Below, piece after piece: positions 62,702 through 64,000 of a DNA stretch of 64,000 bases. The notes under the pieces were generated by a model, which made no database searches, was not told the DNA's origin, and was given only the letters and a program-made list of their open reading frames with translations. Position 1 is the stretch's first letter. Every line of letters starts with the position of its first letter. Made by a program: the position numbers and the translations under genes. The stretch is from Saussurea involucrata (lineage: Eukaryota; Streptophyta; Magnoliopsida; Asterales; Asteraceae): assembly GCA_033807775.1 (NCBI GenBank), contig CM066326.1:93226873-93290872 (forward strand). Reading direction: 5' to 3'.

Positions 62702-64000
62702 AATTCTTTGAAATGGGAAATAAACTCTTTAACGATTGAAGAAAAACTGTCGAATCCCAAATTACAAAACAAAATTGATTATATCAACAACAAGTTTGCT
62801 TTGGAAATTTGTAATGATCATCCAAATGCTTTTTGGGATAGAAAAAAGCACGTGGTTGCTCTTCCTTATGAAGATGACTTTTCTAATGAAAATATTCCAA
62901 CTAAAGCTAGGCCCTGCCAAATGAATACGGAGTATATGGAACTCTGTAAAAAAGAGATAGCTTCTTTATTACAAAAAGGTCTTATAAAACCTTCAAAGTC
63001 TTCCTGGTCTTGTACTGCTTTTTATGTTAATAAACATTCTGAACAAGAAAGAGGAGTTCCTCGTCTTGTAATAAATTACAAGCCCCTTAATAAAGTTTTA
63101 AAATGGATTCGACATCCCATTCCTAATAAAAAGGATTTACTTGATAGACTCTTCCAATCTGTCATCTTTTCAAAATTTGATTTAAAATCAGGTTACTGGC
63201 AAATACAGATAGCTGAAGCAGATAGGTATAAAACTGCTTTTAACGTCCCTATAGGACATTATGAATGGAAGGCTATGCCTTTTGGCCTTAAGAATGCCCC
63301 CTCTGAATTCCAACAAATCATGAATGATATTTTCTACCCTTACAGCAATTTTATAATCTGCTATATAGATGACATTTTAGTTTTCTCAATGGATATTGAA
63401 AGCCATTTTAAACATCTTGATCTCTTTAAAAAAGTTGTTATCCAAAATGGTCTAGTTATATCTAAACCTAAGATGTCCCTTTTTCAAACAAAAATCAGAT
63501 TTCTTGGTCATAATATTGAAAAAGGAAGGATTATTCCTATTCAAAGATCTCTAGAATTTAGTTCTAAATTCCCGGATCAAATAACAGATAGGACCCAATT
63601 ACAGAGATTTTTAGGTAGTTTAAACTATGTTTCTGCCTATATAAAAGATTTAAATAACGATACTTCTATTCTTTATGATAGACTCAAGAAGAAGAGTTCT
63701 CCTTGGACTAATAGTCATACCCAGGCCGTAAGAAATATCAAAGAAAAGGTCAAGAATCTTCCTTGCTTAATGTTAGCAAACCCTGCTTGGGAAAAGATTG
63801 TTGAAACTGACGCCTCTGATATAGGTTATGGGGGAATTTTAAAACAAATTGACCCTGTTTCAAAACAAGAAATTCTTGTTAGATTCCATTCAGGAAAATG
63901 GAATGGAGCCCAGAAAAACTATGCAACTATAGCTAAAGAGCTATTTGCAATTGTAAAATGTGTCTTGAAGTTCCAAGATGACCTTTACAATAAAAAGTTT
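62696..64000 (+). CDS. Second pararetrovirus: reverse transcriptase - RNase H (runs off window)
   Basis: In frame with the upstream polyprotein after the TGA, and open to the window end. RT motifs: LVINYKPLNKVL (about 63068), FDLKSGYWQIQI (63177), YEWKAMPFGLKNAPSEFQ (63260), active site YIDD (63361-63373) with ILVFS after it, and FLGHNIEKG (63500). RNase H: ETDASDIGYGG (about 63805), then AKELFAIVKC. The catalytic residues that can be read are intact, unlike the minus copy. No internal stop was seen. Confidence 0.88.

Overview
The window is nuclear DNA from a flowering plant, almost certainly a eudicot. It has two intron-bearing host genes with GT-AG junctions, AT-rich intergenic DNA, and dense layers of plant transposons and plant pararetrovirus (Caulimoviridae) copies. 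I cannot name the species. No CRISPR array, rRNA gene or convincing tRNA gene was seen.

Region 1 (1-19327) is a rearranged cluster of endogenous pararetrovirus DNA that looks petuvirus-like. Block A (1-6846) is on the minus strand. It meets plus-strand block B' (6847-9290, RT domain deleted) head to head at a poly-G tract beside the viral primer-binding site. Block B (9291-19258, plus) follows and ends in a short inverted piece of the viral intergenic region. Later insertions cut the cluster: a solo LTR in block A (473-2083, 5-bp target duplication AAGTG), a gag-only Copia-type element in the coat-protein region of block B (10818-15597), and a second solo LTR in the protease/RT region (15804-17550, target duplication CATGG). 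All viral frames are broken.

Region 2 (19328-29880) holds DNA transposons: a PIF/Harbinger element with a truncated transposase (20661-22133), MITEs, a large inverted-repeat element, and a probable Helitron (25764-29381) carrying a dead, intron-retaining fragment of a PRP4-type splicing kinase gene.

Region 3 (29881-47797) has the two host genes. A six-exon glutathione peroxidase (29881-33539, plus, 170 aa) is apparently intact. A nine-exon gene (35688-47017, minus, 610 aa) encodes an N-terminal CUE ubiquitin-binding domain and a long coiled coil; its 5'UTR/promoter is tandemly duplicated. Their introns and the spacer between them are packed with nested MITEs, including a four-level nest ending in a SINE (34053-35379) and a 1.2-kb MULE with about 245-bp inverted repeats.

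Region 4 (48540-64000) is a second pararetrovirus of a different type (florendovirus-like gene content, genus tentative). A minus-strand part runs RT/RNase H - ORF2 - movement protein - start of ORF3. It is split near the end of ORF2 by a 7.65-kb non-coding LTR element (LARD, 49784-57435) with perfect ATTTC target duplications. It joins head to head at about 59130 with a plus-strand part running movement protein - ORF3 - coat protein/protease - RT/RNase H off the window end. Successive reading frames abut or overlap at every junction I could read. These junctions include ATGA, TAG-A-ATG, in-frame TAA-ATG, a possible -1 slippery heptamer, and an in-frame UGA followed by CAA UUA, the known leaky-stop context. 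No intergenic promoter/PBS region is visible in this second virus, although it is plain in the first. These junctions and the missing intergenic region are the most unusual signals here.

Both virus clusters are inverted head-to-head arrays, so read-through transcription would make long double-stranded RNA; that is an inference about function.
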